18,291 bases of DNA from an uncultured delta proteobacterium (GTDB lineage: Bacteria > Desulfobacterota > Syntrophorhabdia > Syntrophorhabdales > Syntrophorhabdaceae): positions 1 to 18,291 of the forward strand of contig CAIQJW010000115.1 in the NCBI GenBank assembly GCA_903872255.1, in the 5' to 3' direction. The stretch's first letter is position 1. Every line of letters starts with the position of its first letter. The notes under the pieces were generated by a model that searched no databases, was not told where the DNA came from, and saw nothing but the letters and a program-made list of their open reading frames with translations. Positions 1-6,702 of this stretch are shown here, piece by piece. The translations under genes and the position numbers were made by a program.

Positions 1-1
1 C

Positions 2-322
2 AAACCGGCCCAGGCTATAACGGCGAAAATGAACGACATGCAGATAAAATACGCGCAGGAGTACAATAAACGTTTTGGCATTATCGTTATAATCCTGGCG
101 GCTGTTCTTGTCATCTTGCTTGCGGTCATATACGTGTATGCGTCCTCCATTGTCGATCCCATCCGGAAACTGTCAGACATTGCGGACAAGATCAGCATGG
201 GTGACCTCAAAGCAACTATTGACGTGAAGGGCAAAGGTGAAATAGCAGCTCTTGCCGAATCGATCGAGAGAATGCAGACAAGCGTACGGGCTGCCATCGA
301 GAGGCTCCAGAAACGAAGGTAG
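2..322 (+). CDS. HAMP-domain membrane protein, C-terminal part (5' end outside window)
   Basis: The reading frame is open from the window edge, so the gene begins upstream; the first ATG in view (29) is probably internal. The visible part has a short extracytoplasmic stretch, one membrane helix (rich in I, V, L, A, about codons 22-43 from the edge), then a HAMP linker recognisable by the Pro after the helix (IVDPIRKLSDIADKISMGDL) and a short Arg/Lys-rich helix ending the protein. HAMP domains pass signals from a periplasmic sensor to a cytoplasmic output, but here no output domain follows before the stop at 322. Such sensor-HAMP proteins act through partners. The next gene starts 45 bases downstream and may be its partner. 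The HAMP call is firm; the sensory input cannot be seen. Confidence 0.85.
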   Translation, partial: KPAQAITAKMNDMQIKYAQEYNKRFGIIVIILAAVLVILLAVIYVYASSIVDPIRKLSDIADKISMGDLKATIDVKGKGEIAALAESIERMQTSVRAAIERLQKRR

Positions 323-367
323 AAGAAGACAGGCCCGGAAAAAAATAAGCGATAACAAGAGGTCGAC

Positions 368-1699
368 ATGATATACCCACAAGGAAAAATCATTCATCAG
401 AACCTTTCCGCCGAGTACACCGATGTACCGCAGCTCTTGAATACATTGAGCGCGACCGGGTTTTCCGGAGTGATCGAAGTCGAGACTGAAAGCACAAAGG
501 GGGCATTTTTTATCATCTCGGGCCGTGTAGTAAATGCGGCCATCGGCCTGGAATCGAACCCTCCGGCCATGGTTGGAGAATCCGCAGTGAACGAGCTTTA
601 TCTGCTTGCGAGGCAGCCTGGGGGCTTATTGCATGTGGCCGAGCTGTCCGCAGCGCAAATTGCTATCCTGACAGGCCCCTTCGCCTCCGAACTCGTGTTC
701 AAGGCCCTCAGCACGGATTTCATCCTTATGGACCAGTTCATCGCAAAGTTGACGAGGGAGAAACATACCGGCTACATAGAGATCTTCAGCAAAGCCGGTG
801 ATAAGATCGGAACACTGTTATTCAAAGAGGGAGAGGCAACAGGCTTTCAGATGATATCAGGATCAGGGAATGTAAATCATTACGAAGGTGATTCTATTCC
901 GTCCGCCCTTGATTATGCGGTGAGAAATGGTGCCGTGTTTGATGTATACCGCAATCCAGATACGTTGGTTGCCGCCCCGGAAGTTCCCGATAGCATTCGG
1001 CAGGAAGTGGACGCTCCCGCCGCGGAACCCCCTGTCACCCCCGAACCCGAACCCGAACCCGAACCCGAACCCGAACCCGAACCCGAACCCGAACCCGAAC
1101 CCGAACCCGAACCCGAACCTCCTGTTATCCCCGAACCCGAGCCTCCTGCCGAGTCTGCAATAGAGACTGAGCCGGAGGTTCCGCTTGAGGAAAAAGAGTT
1201 ATCATTTACAGAAAGGCTTGCCGAGCAGTTGGCTAAAATGGAGGAACAGGCTGTGACAGAAGACGAAGCGTCGCCTGTTACCCCTGAAGACGAAACCTCG
1301 ATCAGCCACAGAGTGGGTCTGATCGCAGACCTCGAGCGCGTCCTTTCCAAGCTCGAATCATTCACGGACCATGTCGGGAGCAAGGGGGACTTCCAGCGTT
1401 TATTCCGGTATAAGTGCGTGGAGAAATCGGAGGAGTATCATTTCCTTGACCCCTTCGAGGGACAATTCGAGTTTGATTCAGGTAAAATTAATCTGAGCGA
1501 TGATGTCGGTTCCAAAGATTTCGCCATCGCGTCAGCGTACTGTTTGAATGTGGTCCTGAAAGATCTTAACAGGGATTTCCTGAAAGGTGCCGCCCTGCCG
1601 CCCGGTCTTAAAGGAGAAATTGAAACGGCGTTCAGGAATTATAAGGATATTATCAGCGACTCCGGGCTTAAGTCCATAGTCCCTGCAAATATGAGGTAA
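368..1699 (+). CDS. Two-domain PATAN/DUF4388-like protein with a (Pro-Glu)13 linker
   Basis: 443 residues with no signal peptide or membrane helix. Residues about 20-105 contain a beta-rich unit (TGFSGVIEVE...GAFFIISGRVVNA) and about 115-195 a second, similar unit (HTGYIEIF...IGTLLFKEGEATG). This pattern resembles PATAN/DUF4388 domains, which are associated with two-component and gliding-type signalling. A disordered acidic linker follows, with exactly 13 Pro-Glu pairs at residues 225-250 and further PE-rich sequence to about 275. The C-terminal 130 residues are mixed helix and strand and I do not recognise them. The start ATG at 368 has GAGG five bases upstream. It follows the HAMP gene by 45 bases, so the two are probably co-transcribed. 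The role as a cytoplasmic signalling adaptor is inferred; the PATAN assignment is by eye. Confidence 0.7.
   Translation: MIYPQGKIIHQNLSAEYTDVPQLLNTLSATGFSGVIEVETESTKGAFFIISGRVVNAAIGLESNPPAMVGESAVNELYLLARQPGGLLHVAELSAAQIAILTGPFASELVFKALSTDFILMDQFIAKLTREKHTGYIEIFSKAGDKIGTLLFKEGEATGFQMISGSGNVNHYEGDSIPSALDYAVRNGAVFDVYRNPDTLVAAPEVPDSIRQEVDAPAAEPPVTPEPEPEPEPEPEPEPEPEPEPEPEPEPPVIPEPEPPAESAIETEPEVPLEEKELSFTERLAEQLAKMEEQAVTEDEASPVTPEDETSISHRVGLIADLERVLSKLESFTDHVGSKGDFQRLFRYKCVEKSEEYHFLDPFEGQFEFDSGKINLSDDVGSKDFAIASAYCLNVVLKDLNRDFLKGAALPPGLKGEIETAFRNYKDIISDSGLKSIVPANMR
1040..1117 (+). repeat. 13 perfect tandem copies of CCCGAA (in-frame Pro-Glu repeat)
   Basis: The hexamer CCCGAA occurs 13 times without a mismatch and sits exactly on the codon frame of the surrounding gene. 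Because the unit is 6 bases, slippage would change linker length by two residues at a time without breaking the frame. Degenerate copies follow at about 1130-1146. Confidence 0.97.
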
Positions 1700-1757
1700 A
1701 GGCACGTTGTTCAAATCCCGCAGCTTACAACAGAAGGCCATTAAGAGGAGGCGTGAT

Positions 1758-1796
1758 ATGAAAAATATAGGATCGAGGCTTGTTATCGCCGCATGA
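1758..1796 (+). pseudogene. Remnant start of a lost membrane-protein gene (12 codons)
   Basis: A near-ideal ribosome binding site (AAGAGGAGG, 1743-1751) precedes ATG at 1758 by six bases, but the frame stops at TGA 1794-1796 after MKNIGSRLVIAA. Those residues look like the cytoplasmic end and first turn of the N-terminal membrane helix of a chemoreceptor- or HAMP-type protein, which suits the HAMP gene upstream. The simplest reading is a gene whose body was deleted, leaving its initiation region. The frame after the stop is open for another 48 codons but has no family resemblance. A real short peptide or leader cannot be excluded. Confidence 0.45.
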
Positions 1797-1842
1797 TATC
1801 TTTCAAATAGATCGTTTTTGTGTTACAAAAAATCCGAAACGT

Positions 1843-1872
1843 TTGACATTCCTCGATCTATTAAGTTAAAAT
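1843..1872 (+). promoter_or_regulatory. Sigma-70-type promoter for the MauE/DoxX-rhodanese pair
   Basis: TTGACA at 1843-1848 matches the -35 consensus exactly and is followed after 18 bases by TAAAAT (1867-1872), five of six matches to the -10 box. Transcription would begin near 1879. Confidence 0.65.
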
Positions 1873-1879
1873 TGCTATT

Positions 1880-2054
1880 AGACAAAGAGATAAATGGAAT
1901 GAACATTCGCTCGTATATATTCCCCCCCTTGGACTAAGGTCCGCATGGAAAGCCCGGGCGGCTATCCGAAAAATCATCGACCATGAGTTTTTGACCTGCC
2001 AATTTTGCCGAAAGAATGCAAAATAGGCGGTGCATATCAGAGGACCGGGGATTG
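1880..2054 (+). other. Long untranslated leader upstream of the MauE/DoxX-like gene
   Basis: If the promoter at 1843-1872 is used, the transcript carries about 175 untranslated bases. They contain a small hairpin, GGAC-TAAG-GTCC (1931-1942), and the palindrome GCCCGGGC (1952-1959), followed by an A-rich stretch. I see no known riboswitch motif (no cobalamin, TPP, SAM, GEMM, Moco or purine signature) and no terminator with a T-run. Between the previous gene (1699) and the promoter there is nothing else except the remnant at 1758. Confidence 0.35.
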
Positions 2055-2540
2055 ATGGCATTCAAAGAGAACATTTTTAAACGAATTTTTCTATCGCAGT
2101 CGGCATATCTTATCGTGCGGCTTATACTGGCTGCCATATTCATTTATGCCGGATCGGCAAAACTTATGGATCCCAGGGCGTTTGCCAGAATTATCTCCCA
2201 CTGGGACCTTGTTCCGGAATTTTTCCTGCCGGTCGTGGCTATCGGGCTTCCTGCCCTTGAAGTGCTCGCCGGGATCGCTCTGATATTTGATATGCGCATC
2301 GGGCTTCACGCCATCTCCGGTATGATGGTAATGTTCATTATAATCCTCGGTTACGGGGTAGTGCTGGATCTCGACGTTGACTGCGGTTGTTTTGGCGCTG
2401 AGGATCTTAAGGAGCGCAACGGACTTAAGAATGCCTTATACCGTGACCTTGCGTTCCTGTGTGCCGTCATTTTTCTCTACTGGTCACGCTTTGTGCGTAA
2501 TCGCCATTTGTCTGAAACATGTACTGATTACATAAAATAA
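2055..2540 (+). CDS. MauE/DoxX-like four-helix membrane protein
   Basis: 161 residues from the chosen start. Four membrane helices can be seen (about residues 17-36, 56-78, 83-105 and 129-145). The first ends in the DoxX/MauE signature (IFIYAGSAKLMDPRAFA), and Cys110 and Cys112 lie in VDCGCFG, a motif typical of MauE-type proteins, which are linked to thiol/disulfide chemistry in the envelope. ATG 2055 is preferred because GGGG precedes it at proper spacing and the protein then starts like the family; an in-frame ATG at 2016 would add 13 residues but has only a weak ribosome binding site. The exported rhodanese starts 14 bases after the stop with a strong site, so the two probably work together on sulfur or thiol transfer across the membrane (inference). 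Confidence 0.8.
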   Translation: MAFKENIFKRIFLSQSAYLIVRLILAAIFIYAGSAKLMDPRAFARIISHWDLVPEFFLPVVAIGLPALEVLAGIALIFDMRIGLHAISGMMVMFIIILGYGVVLDLDVDCGCFGAEDLKERNGLKNALYRDLAFLCAVIFLYWSRFVRNRHLSETCTDYIK

Positions 2541-2554
2541 AAGGAGGATTTGCA

Positions 2555-3070
2555 ATGTCGAAGAAGGGATCGACTCTGGTATCGGTTTTAGTATTAATCT
2601 CGGTTTTCATGGTGTCCGGGGCTGCAAACGCCGCATGGGGCGACAAGGAACTCGAAACGGAAAAGGTAGCGGTAACTTTCTACAAGGAAGTCGTCCGCGG
2701 CAACTACAAGGTTATATCGACAGCCGAGCTTAAGGGCTGGATCGACCAGAAGAAGGATATTCTGATCGTCGATACGATGCCGTATGATGACAGCTACAAA
2801 AAACAGCATATTCCGGGTGCGGTCAATTTCGTTCTGCCCATTCCCGAAATGACACAGATGGATGAGAAGACGAAGGCGGCCCTCGAGAAGATGCTCGGCC
2901 CGAACAAGGACAGGCTCATCGTCTTTTATTGCGGTTTCACGAAATGTGCCCGCAGCCATAACGGCGCGATGTGGGCGGTAAAGCTCGGGTACAAGAATGT
3001 CTACCGTCAGCCCGGCGGCATCAAGGGATGGGACGAGGCCGGTTACCCCGTAGAGAAGGGAAACAAGTAG
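2555..3070 (+). CDS. Exported single-domain rhodanese
   Basis: 171 residues. A signal peptide is evident: KK at positions 3-4, a hydrophobic core (about 8-21) and an AxA site (AANA, cut near residue 26/27). The mature protein is a rhodanese: a helical lead-in, then the strand ILIVDTM with the aspartate of the cradle motif, HIPGAVN (85-91), and the active loop beginning with Cys126 (CGFTKCARS). Cys126 is the expected persulfide carrier, with Arg133 closing the loop; Cys131 inside the loop is an extra thiol that could form a disulfide with it. The C-terminal GGIKGWDEAGYPVE is a typical rhodanese ending. AAGGAGG lies just upstream of ATG 2555. Paired with the MauE/DoxX-like gene, it may move sulfane sulfur or act in periplasmic redox; the substrate is unknown. 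Confidence 0.9.
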   Translation: MSKKGSTLVSVLVLISVFMVSGAANAAWGDKELETEKVAVTFYKEVVRGNYKVISTAELKGWIDQKKDILIVDTMPYDDSYKKQHIPGAVNFVLPIPEMTQMDEKTKAALEKMLGPNKDRLIVFYCGFTKCARSHNGAMWAVKLGYKNVYRQPGGIKGWDEAGYPVEKGNK

Positions 3071-3097
3071 AGTTCAATTGCAATATCAAACCCTTGT

Positions 3098-3140
3098 GGG
3101 GAGATGCGCCGTCTATACCGGCTCATCTCCCCCTTTTTTT
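3098..3140 (+). terminator. Rho-independent terminator after the rhodanese gene
   Basis: The arm GGGGAGATG (3098-3106) pairs with CATCTCCCC (3123-3131), with an inner GCCG/CGGC extension across one mismatch and a 7-base loop, followed by a run of T to 3140. The minus-strand fusion gene ends inside this structure: its stop codon (3115-3113) is in the loop and its last codons form one arm. Confidence 0.85.
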
Positions 3141-4915
3141 GCCTTGTAGCGCCTGTAAAATATAGGGACCGCGGCAACAACGACAACCAGGGCAACACCG
3201 ATGATAAACGCGAGGGAAACCTTTCCCCTAACAAGGTCAAGCAATGAACTGGAAAATACGATGAAGGCAATGCATGCTGGAAGCATGGCAAGAAATGTGG
3301 TTATGGCGTACTGTCCAAAAGGTATCTTCGTGAGGCCGAAGGCATAGTTGAGAAGATTGAAAGGAAAAAGCGGGATGAGCCGCGTGAAGGCAACGACCCT
3401 CCAGCCATGATGCAGAACTGCCTGATCGAGCCTTCGCAACCGGGGGCTCCTGAGGTGCCGAGCCACCCAATCGCGCGCGAGATAGCGTGAGACGAGAAAT
3501 GCTGCGCAGGCACCCGCGGTCGATCCTATGATCGTGTACACGACACCCCAAAACGGTCCGAAAAGGATGCCTCCGGCAATTGTAATGGGCAGGCCCGGCA
3601 GAAATAAAGATGGAGCAATAGCGTAGATCAGCATATAAATGATCGGGGCAAGGGCGCCGTAGCCCGCTATCACTGTCCGAAGGGTCTGCTGATCAAGATA
3701 CCGTGAGGCGCCGGTCGCCCGGACGGCAATGATCACAGCGGCAAGCAGCACAAGGAAAACAATGAACTTGAGCAGGGTGTTCTTCCCGGGCAGGTCATTT
3801 CCTGCGAATGTCCTTTCGCGTGAATGTTCCGCCTCGACGTTTCTTTTTAACCATCTCTTCAGCTGAAGGCGTTTCAGATATGTAAAAGGGGGAGGCGTGG
3901 CTTTCGATCCTATCCTGTCATCCGGATGATCCTGCCATAGAAGATCAAGGATATGCGCGGTGGGGGTCGCCCGCCCCAGCATGCCGGTGCACCCGGCACA
4001 GTAGGTTACGATCGTCCTTCCCGCAGCTTCCTTGTGGCGCAGCTTAGTCCATTCCCGTGCAAGCTCGGGGGCGATGGCGCCCACGGTCCCGCCTTCGCCG
4101 CAGCACAGCGTTTTGTCTGCGCTATGATCCATTTCAACGATATTAAATCCTCTATTCTTGATGATCTCTCGAACCGAGCCATGGACAGTTTTCTCAAAAC
4201 GCATCGCACAGGGGTCATGTATGGTGACCAGAGCCCCCGCGTTTGATGCTCTGCCGACAGGGCTTCCTGCAATGACTTCATAGACGGATTTTATTGTGAG
4301 GCCGTCTCCGTACCGCGCAAAGACCTTATAGCAATTCGGACATGCGACGATGACATTTTTCACGCCACGTCCGGTCAGGTAATCACGCATCTCTTCAAAC
4401 ATTGCCGTGAAATGTTCCTGTCGGCCCAGGTCGTGGGAAGGTTTCGTGCAGCAGTCAAGGACTATGCCGATGGAAGGGATGATCAAGCCCAGCTGCAGAT
4501 AGGTCTCGATAACCCTTTTCGATCTAGTGCCCGAAAGTGTGCATCCCGGGAAAAAAACCGTATCGCACCCGCGGGGCAGGGCATACCAGGAAAATAGTCG
4601 TGATGTCCCCCTTCTTTCGTATTCCCGCAAGGCGGCATGTTCCGGGTAATCTCCTTCTCCCCGGCGGACGGTCTCCCGCCTCATTTCTAGGAAAAGGCCG
4701 GATGGGTCGACGGCTTTCGGGCAAACGGCCGAACATAATCCGCAGAGGCTGCACTCAAAGGGCATCCCCTGGTCTTTTTTATCCGCCGGATCGTAATGTT
4801 CCGCAATATCTTTGGGCTTTCCATACTTCCTGAGAAAAGCGCATTCTTTCTGACAGATATTGCATTTCACACACTCCCGGATAACATCCCGCAGCCTTTC
4901 TTCTAAATTACCCAT
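3113..4915 (-). CDS. Ferredoxin/HdrD-like CCG protein fused to a VTT (TVP38/DedA) membrane domain
   Basis: 600 residues in one uninterrupted frame. Residues 15-25 (C15, C18, C21, C25) and 55-65 (C55, C58, C61, C65) are two [4Fe-4S] binding motifs. Two complete CCG cysteine sets follow: C125, C155-C156, C192/C195; and C236, C271-C272, C306/C309. These are as in HdrD, GlpC or LutA-type subunits, which carry non-cubane clusters and handle disulfides or quinone-linked electrons. After a basic linker (340-380), residues 383-590 form a VTT domain with a membrane anchor at about 383-398, GGILFGPFWG (448-457), and FTRLIPLFPFN (510-520). The iron-sulfur half should be cytoplasmic. It is last in the arsenosugar-type operon. 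Its start lies in a 7-bp repeat that also contains the ArsS stop, with no good ribosome binding site. The function is unknown; redox coupled to membrane transport or lipid movement is a guess. Confidence 0.9.
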   Translation of the reverse strand: MGNLEERLRDVIRECVKCNICQKECAFLRKYGKPKDIAEHYDPADKKDQGMPFECSLCGLCSAVCPKAVDPSGLFLEMRRETVRRGEGDYPEHAALREYERRGTSRLFSWYALPRGCDTVFFPGCTLSGTRSKRVIETYLQLGLIIPSIGIVLDCCTKPSHDLGRQEHFTAMFEEMRDYLTGRGVKNVIVACPNCYKVFARYGDGLTIKSVYEVIAGSPVGRASNAGALVTIHDPCAMRFEKTVHGSVREIIKNRGFNIVEMDHSADKTLCCGEGGTVGAIAPELAREWTKLRHKEAAGRTIVTYCAGCTGMLGRATPTAHILDLLWQDHPDDRIGSKATPPPFTYLKRLQLKRWLKRNVEAEHSRERTFAGNDLPGKNTLLKFIVFLVLLAAVIIAVRATGASRYLDQQTLRTVIAGYGALAPIIYMLIYAIAPSLFLPGLPITIAGGILFGPFWGVVYTIIGSTAGACAAFLVSRYLARDWVARHLRSPRLRRLDQAVLHHGWRVVAFTRLIPLFPFNLLNYAFGLTKIPFGQYAITTFLAMLPACIAFIVFSSSLLDLVRGKVSLAFIIGVALVVVVAAVPIFYRRYKAKKGGDEPV

Positions 4916-4940
4916 TACCCATTACCCATTACCCATTACC
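4907..4940 (-). repeat. Heptanucleotide tandem repeat over the ArsS stop and the fusion-gene start
   Basis: The plus strand shows ATTACCC nearly five times in a row, so the minus strand reads ATGGGTA repeated. Four ATG codons result, at 4936, 4929, 4922 and 4915 (first base, minus strand). Only the last is in frame with the fusion protein; the others stop after MGNG at a TAA. The ArsS stop TAA (4938-4936) overlaps the first ATG as TAATG. Each unit shifts the frame by one, so copy number decides whether a ribosome ending ArsS can restart in the right frame. Confidence 0.95.
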
Positions 4941-5904
4941 TGTCATCTACAATGACTCCCCCGCAGGATGAACCGGCACCGGCGGTGCAGCCGAAACAAT
5001 GCCCCCCGGTTACGATCCTCCGCGAGCGCAACGTATCAGGCACAAATTCCCGGATGTGGTCCGGGGCTCCGTGGTTGACGGTAAGGCCGAGGGCAAGATT
5101 GAAATCGCAGTCATACAGGGAGCCGTCCCACCCGATGCTTACCTGGCGCCGGCACATAAGCCCCGAAACGGTTGCCGGGTTATACGATCTTTTCAGAAGG
5201 TCCATATATGCATCGAGCCGCCCGGGCCCGGTCAGCATTTTCCTGAAGCGTCCAACGGGCATGTTGGTAATGGTCAGCAAATGCGTAAAACTGATGCCGA
5301 ACCTTTCGGCAAGTTCCAGGCGGTAATCATTTTCGAGGTCGCGCTGGGGTGAAGGCAGGAAATCACCTCCCGGGTTATACACGAGGCTAAGCGGCAGCGA
5401 GGCTTCTATCCCGTACCCCTCGGCGTTAAGCCTCCGTATCGCCTCGATGCTTTTCCGGTAGACCCCGGCACCCCTCTGTGCACACACATTCTCATCCGTG
5501 TAGCAGGGCATCGATGATACAAGTTCCACTTCATGCTCTTTGAAAAATGACGGCAGGTCTTCCGTATCGGTTTCGAGAAGGATGGTCAGGTTCGTCCGCA
5601 CCTTCACATGACAGCCTTTTTCCTTGAGGGATCGAATCAGCCGCCGGAAGTGCGGATTCAATTCAGGAGCGCCTCCGGTCAAGTCTATGAGCCGGCATTG
5701 GGACGCATCGACCGCATCGAGTATGTGCTCCATGATCGGCCACTCCATCATTTCCGGGCGCCAGGGCGAGCATTCCAGATGACAGTGAAGGCATTGCTGG
5801 TTGCATTTGAGGCCGAGGTTAAGCTGAAGTGTGTCTATCGCTTCGCTTACGAGGCCCTTATCTCCCGTCTGAGATGTGATCGCCGTGTCGAATTGGTTAA
5901 ACAT
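4936..5904 (-). CDS. arsS: ArsS-type radical SAM protein (arsenosugar biosynthesis family)
   Basis: 322 residues from ATG 5904, which has AAAGGAG seven bases upstream; an in-frame ATG at 5937 would overlap the preceding gene and lacks such a site. The radical SAM motif CNQQCLHC gives C34, C38 and C41 for the [4Fe-4S] cluster. The glycine-rich SAM contact appears as LIDLTGGAPELNP (72-84). The C-terminal DUF3641-like part has C251, C266, and the signature GGHCFGCTAGAGSSCGG with C303, C306 and C314, suggesting an auxiliary cluster. In characterised ArsS, the 5'-deoxyadenosyl group is joined to dimethylarsenite on the way to arsenosugars. Many relatives are selenoproteins; this one has only Cys codons. 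Two glycosyltransferases of the associated types precede it, 16 bases upstream. Family call strong; the arsenic substrate is inferred. Confidence 0.88.
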   Translation of the reverse strand: MFNQFDTAITSQTGDKGLVSEAIDTLQLNLGLKCNQQCLHCHLECSPWRPEMMEWPIMEHILDAVDASQCRLIDLTGGAPELNPHFRRLIRSLKEKGCHVKVRTNLTILLETDTEDLPSFFKEHEVELVSSMPCYTDENVCAQRGAGVYRKSIEAIRRLNAEGYGIEASLPLSLVYNPGGDFLPSPQRDLENDYRLELAERFGISFTHLLTITNMPVGRFRKMLTGPGRLDAYMDLLKRSYNPATVSGLMCRRQVSIGWDGSLYDCDFNLALGLTVNHGAPDHIREFVPDTLRSRRIVTGGHCFGCTAGAGSSCGGVIVDDR

Positions 5905-5920
5905 TGGGCATGCTCCTTTA

Positions 5921-6628
5921 TTAAACCTTCCGTTCATATCGTACCTGCCGTGAAATTTCAGGGATGTGCGATCGTATATATCTTATTGTCGCCGAGAGGG
6001 CAGGGGATAGGGACAGATTATCACGAAAGAATAACGTAAGGTCGTCGAACGTATCGATATCCCGGCGCATCTCAAGGATATGTACCCGGTATTTGAGCCC
6101 GCCAAGGATGGCGAGAGTCTGCTCAAAGACGATCGGGGTGCTCCATGATATCCCGTCAAAAATGTCCGGAAGGAAAGTGTCCGACCTGAACCCGATCAGG
6201 TAATAACCGCCGTCGAACGAAGGTCCAAGGACCACATCATGGTCTTTGAGCGCCGCGAACGCCTCATGAAGGGCATCGGCCGGAAGGTTCGGCATATCGC
6301 TGCCGATAAGCACCGCGCACGTGCTGCCCCGGGAGAAGGTATCCCTGAACGCATTCTTCATTCTCTCTCCCAGGTCCGCCCCATGCTGGGGAAATATTTC
6401 CGTGTCGCGGCCCAGCCAGCGGGTGATCACCCGTTCCTCGCGTGCGGGATGAAAGAATACCACGAGCGGGAATTGGTTCTGTAAAAGCATTGTAACCGTA
6501 TCTTCAACGAAACACGTGTACAGGCCGAGCGCAGCGTCATCCCCGACCGAGGCCGCCAGCCTGGATTTTACCATCCCCCGGCGCGGCGACTTGACGAACA
6601 CAATAACCGGACTATTTTCTGCCGACAC
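5921..6628 (-). CDS. TIGR04282-type (DUF2064) glycosyltransferase
   Basis: 235 residues from GTG 6628, chosen because GTGAGG precedes it at six bases and the family normally begins just before the VIVFVKSPRRGMVKSRLA motif. A longer frame opens at ATG 6679 but has no ribosome binding site and adds 17 hydrophobic residues. The motif (residues 8-25) is the nucleotide-binding loop of this GT-A-like family; GSDMPNLP carries the metal-binding aspartate, and GPSFDGGYYLIGF is the family's most typical stretch. Members are recurrent neighbours of ArsS and are thought to help attach the glycan aglycone in arsenosugar formation, though the exact step is not established. It lies between the TIGR04283-type gene and arsS with short gaps, consistent with one transcript. 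Confidence 0.88.
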   Translation of the reverse strand: MSAENSPVIVFVKSPRRGMVKSRLAASVGDDAALGLYTCFVEDTVTMLLQNQFPLVVFFHPAREERVITRWLGRDTEIFPQHGADLGERMKNAFRDTFSRGSTCAVLIGSDMPNLPADALHEAFAALKDHDVVLGPSFDGGYYLIGFRSDTFLPDIFDGISWSTPIVFEQTLAILGGLKYRVHILEMRRDIDTFDDLTLFFRDNLSLSPALSATIRYIRSHIPEISRQVRYERKV

Positions 6629-6702
6629 GGGAAACCTCACTATGATCAAGGAAAGAAACAGATGCGCGGCCTGTATCATTGGAATCGTTCATGGCAGTCA
6701 TT

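Noticed and set aside
913..1383. 156-residue minus-strand frame rich in Gly-Ser repeats opposite the Pro-Glu linker.
   Set aside because: It is the complement of the CCCGAA repeat; the plus-strand frame has the domain signatures and the ribosome binding site.
1880..2054. Known riboswitch in the leader of the MauE/DoxX-like gene.
   Set aside because: None of the conserved cores I know could be matched by eye; it is reported only as an unexplained leader.
4907..4940. Short repeats as a CRISPR array.
   Set aside because: The units are 7 bp and contiguous, with no spacers; no cas genes are present.
4936..5904. Possibility that the radical SAM gene is the missing AmmeMemoRadiSam partner (AmrS).
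   Set aside because: The C-terminal GGHCFGCTAGAGSSCGG signature and the neighbouring glycosyltransferases identify the ArsS type; it is also on the other strand in a separate operon.
4936..5904. Selenocysteine (in-frame TGA) in the ArsS-type protein, known in some relatives.
   Set aside because: The frame contains no internal TGA; all expected positions are Cys codons.
5608..6039. 143-residue plus-strand frame opposite arsS and the TIGR04282-type gene.
   Set aside because: It is a shadow of two well-supported minus-strand genes and has no family resemblance.
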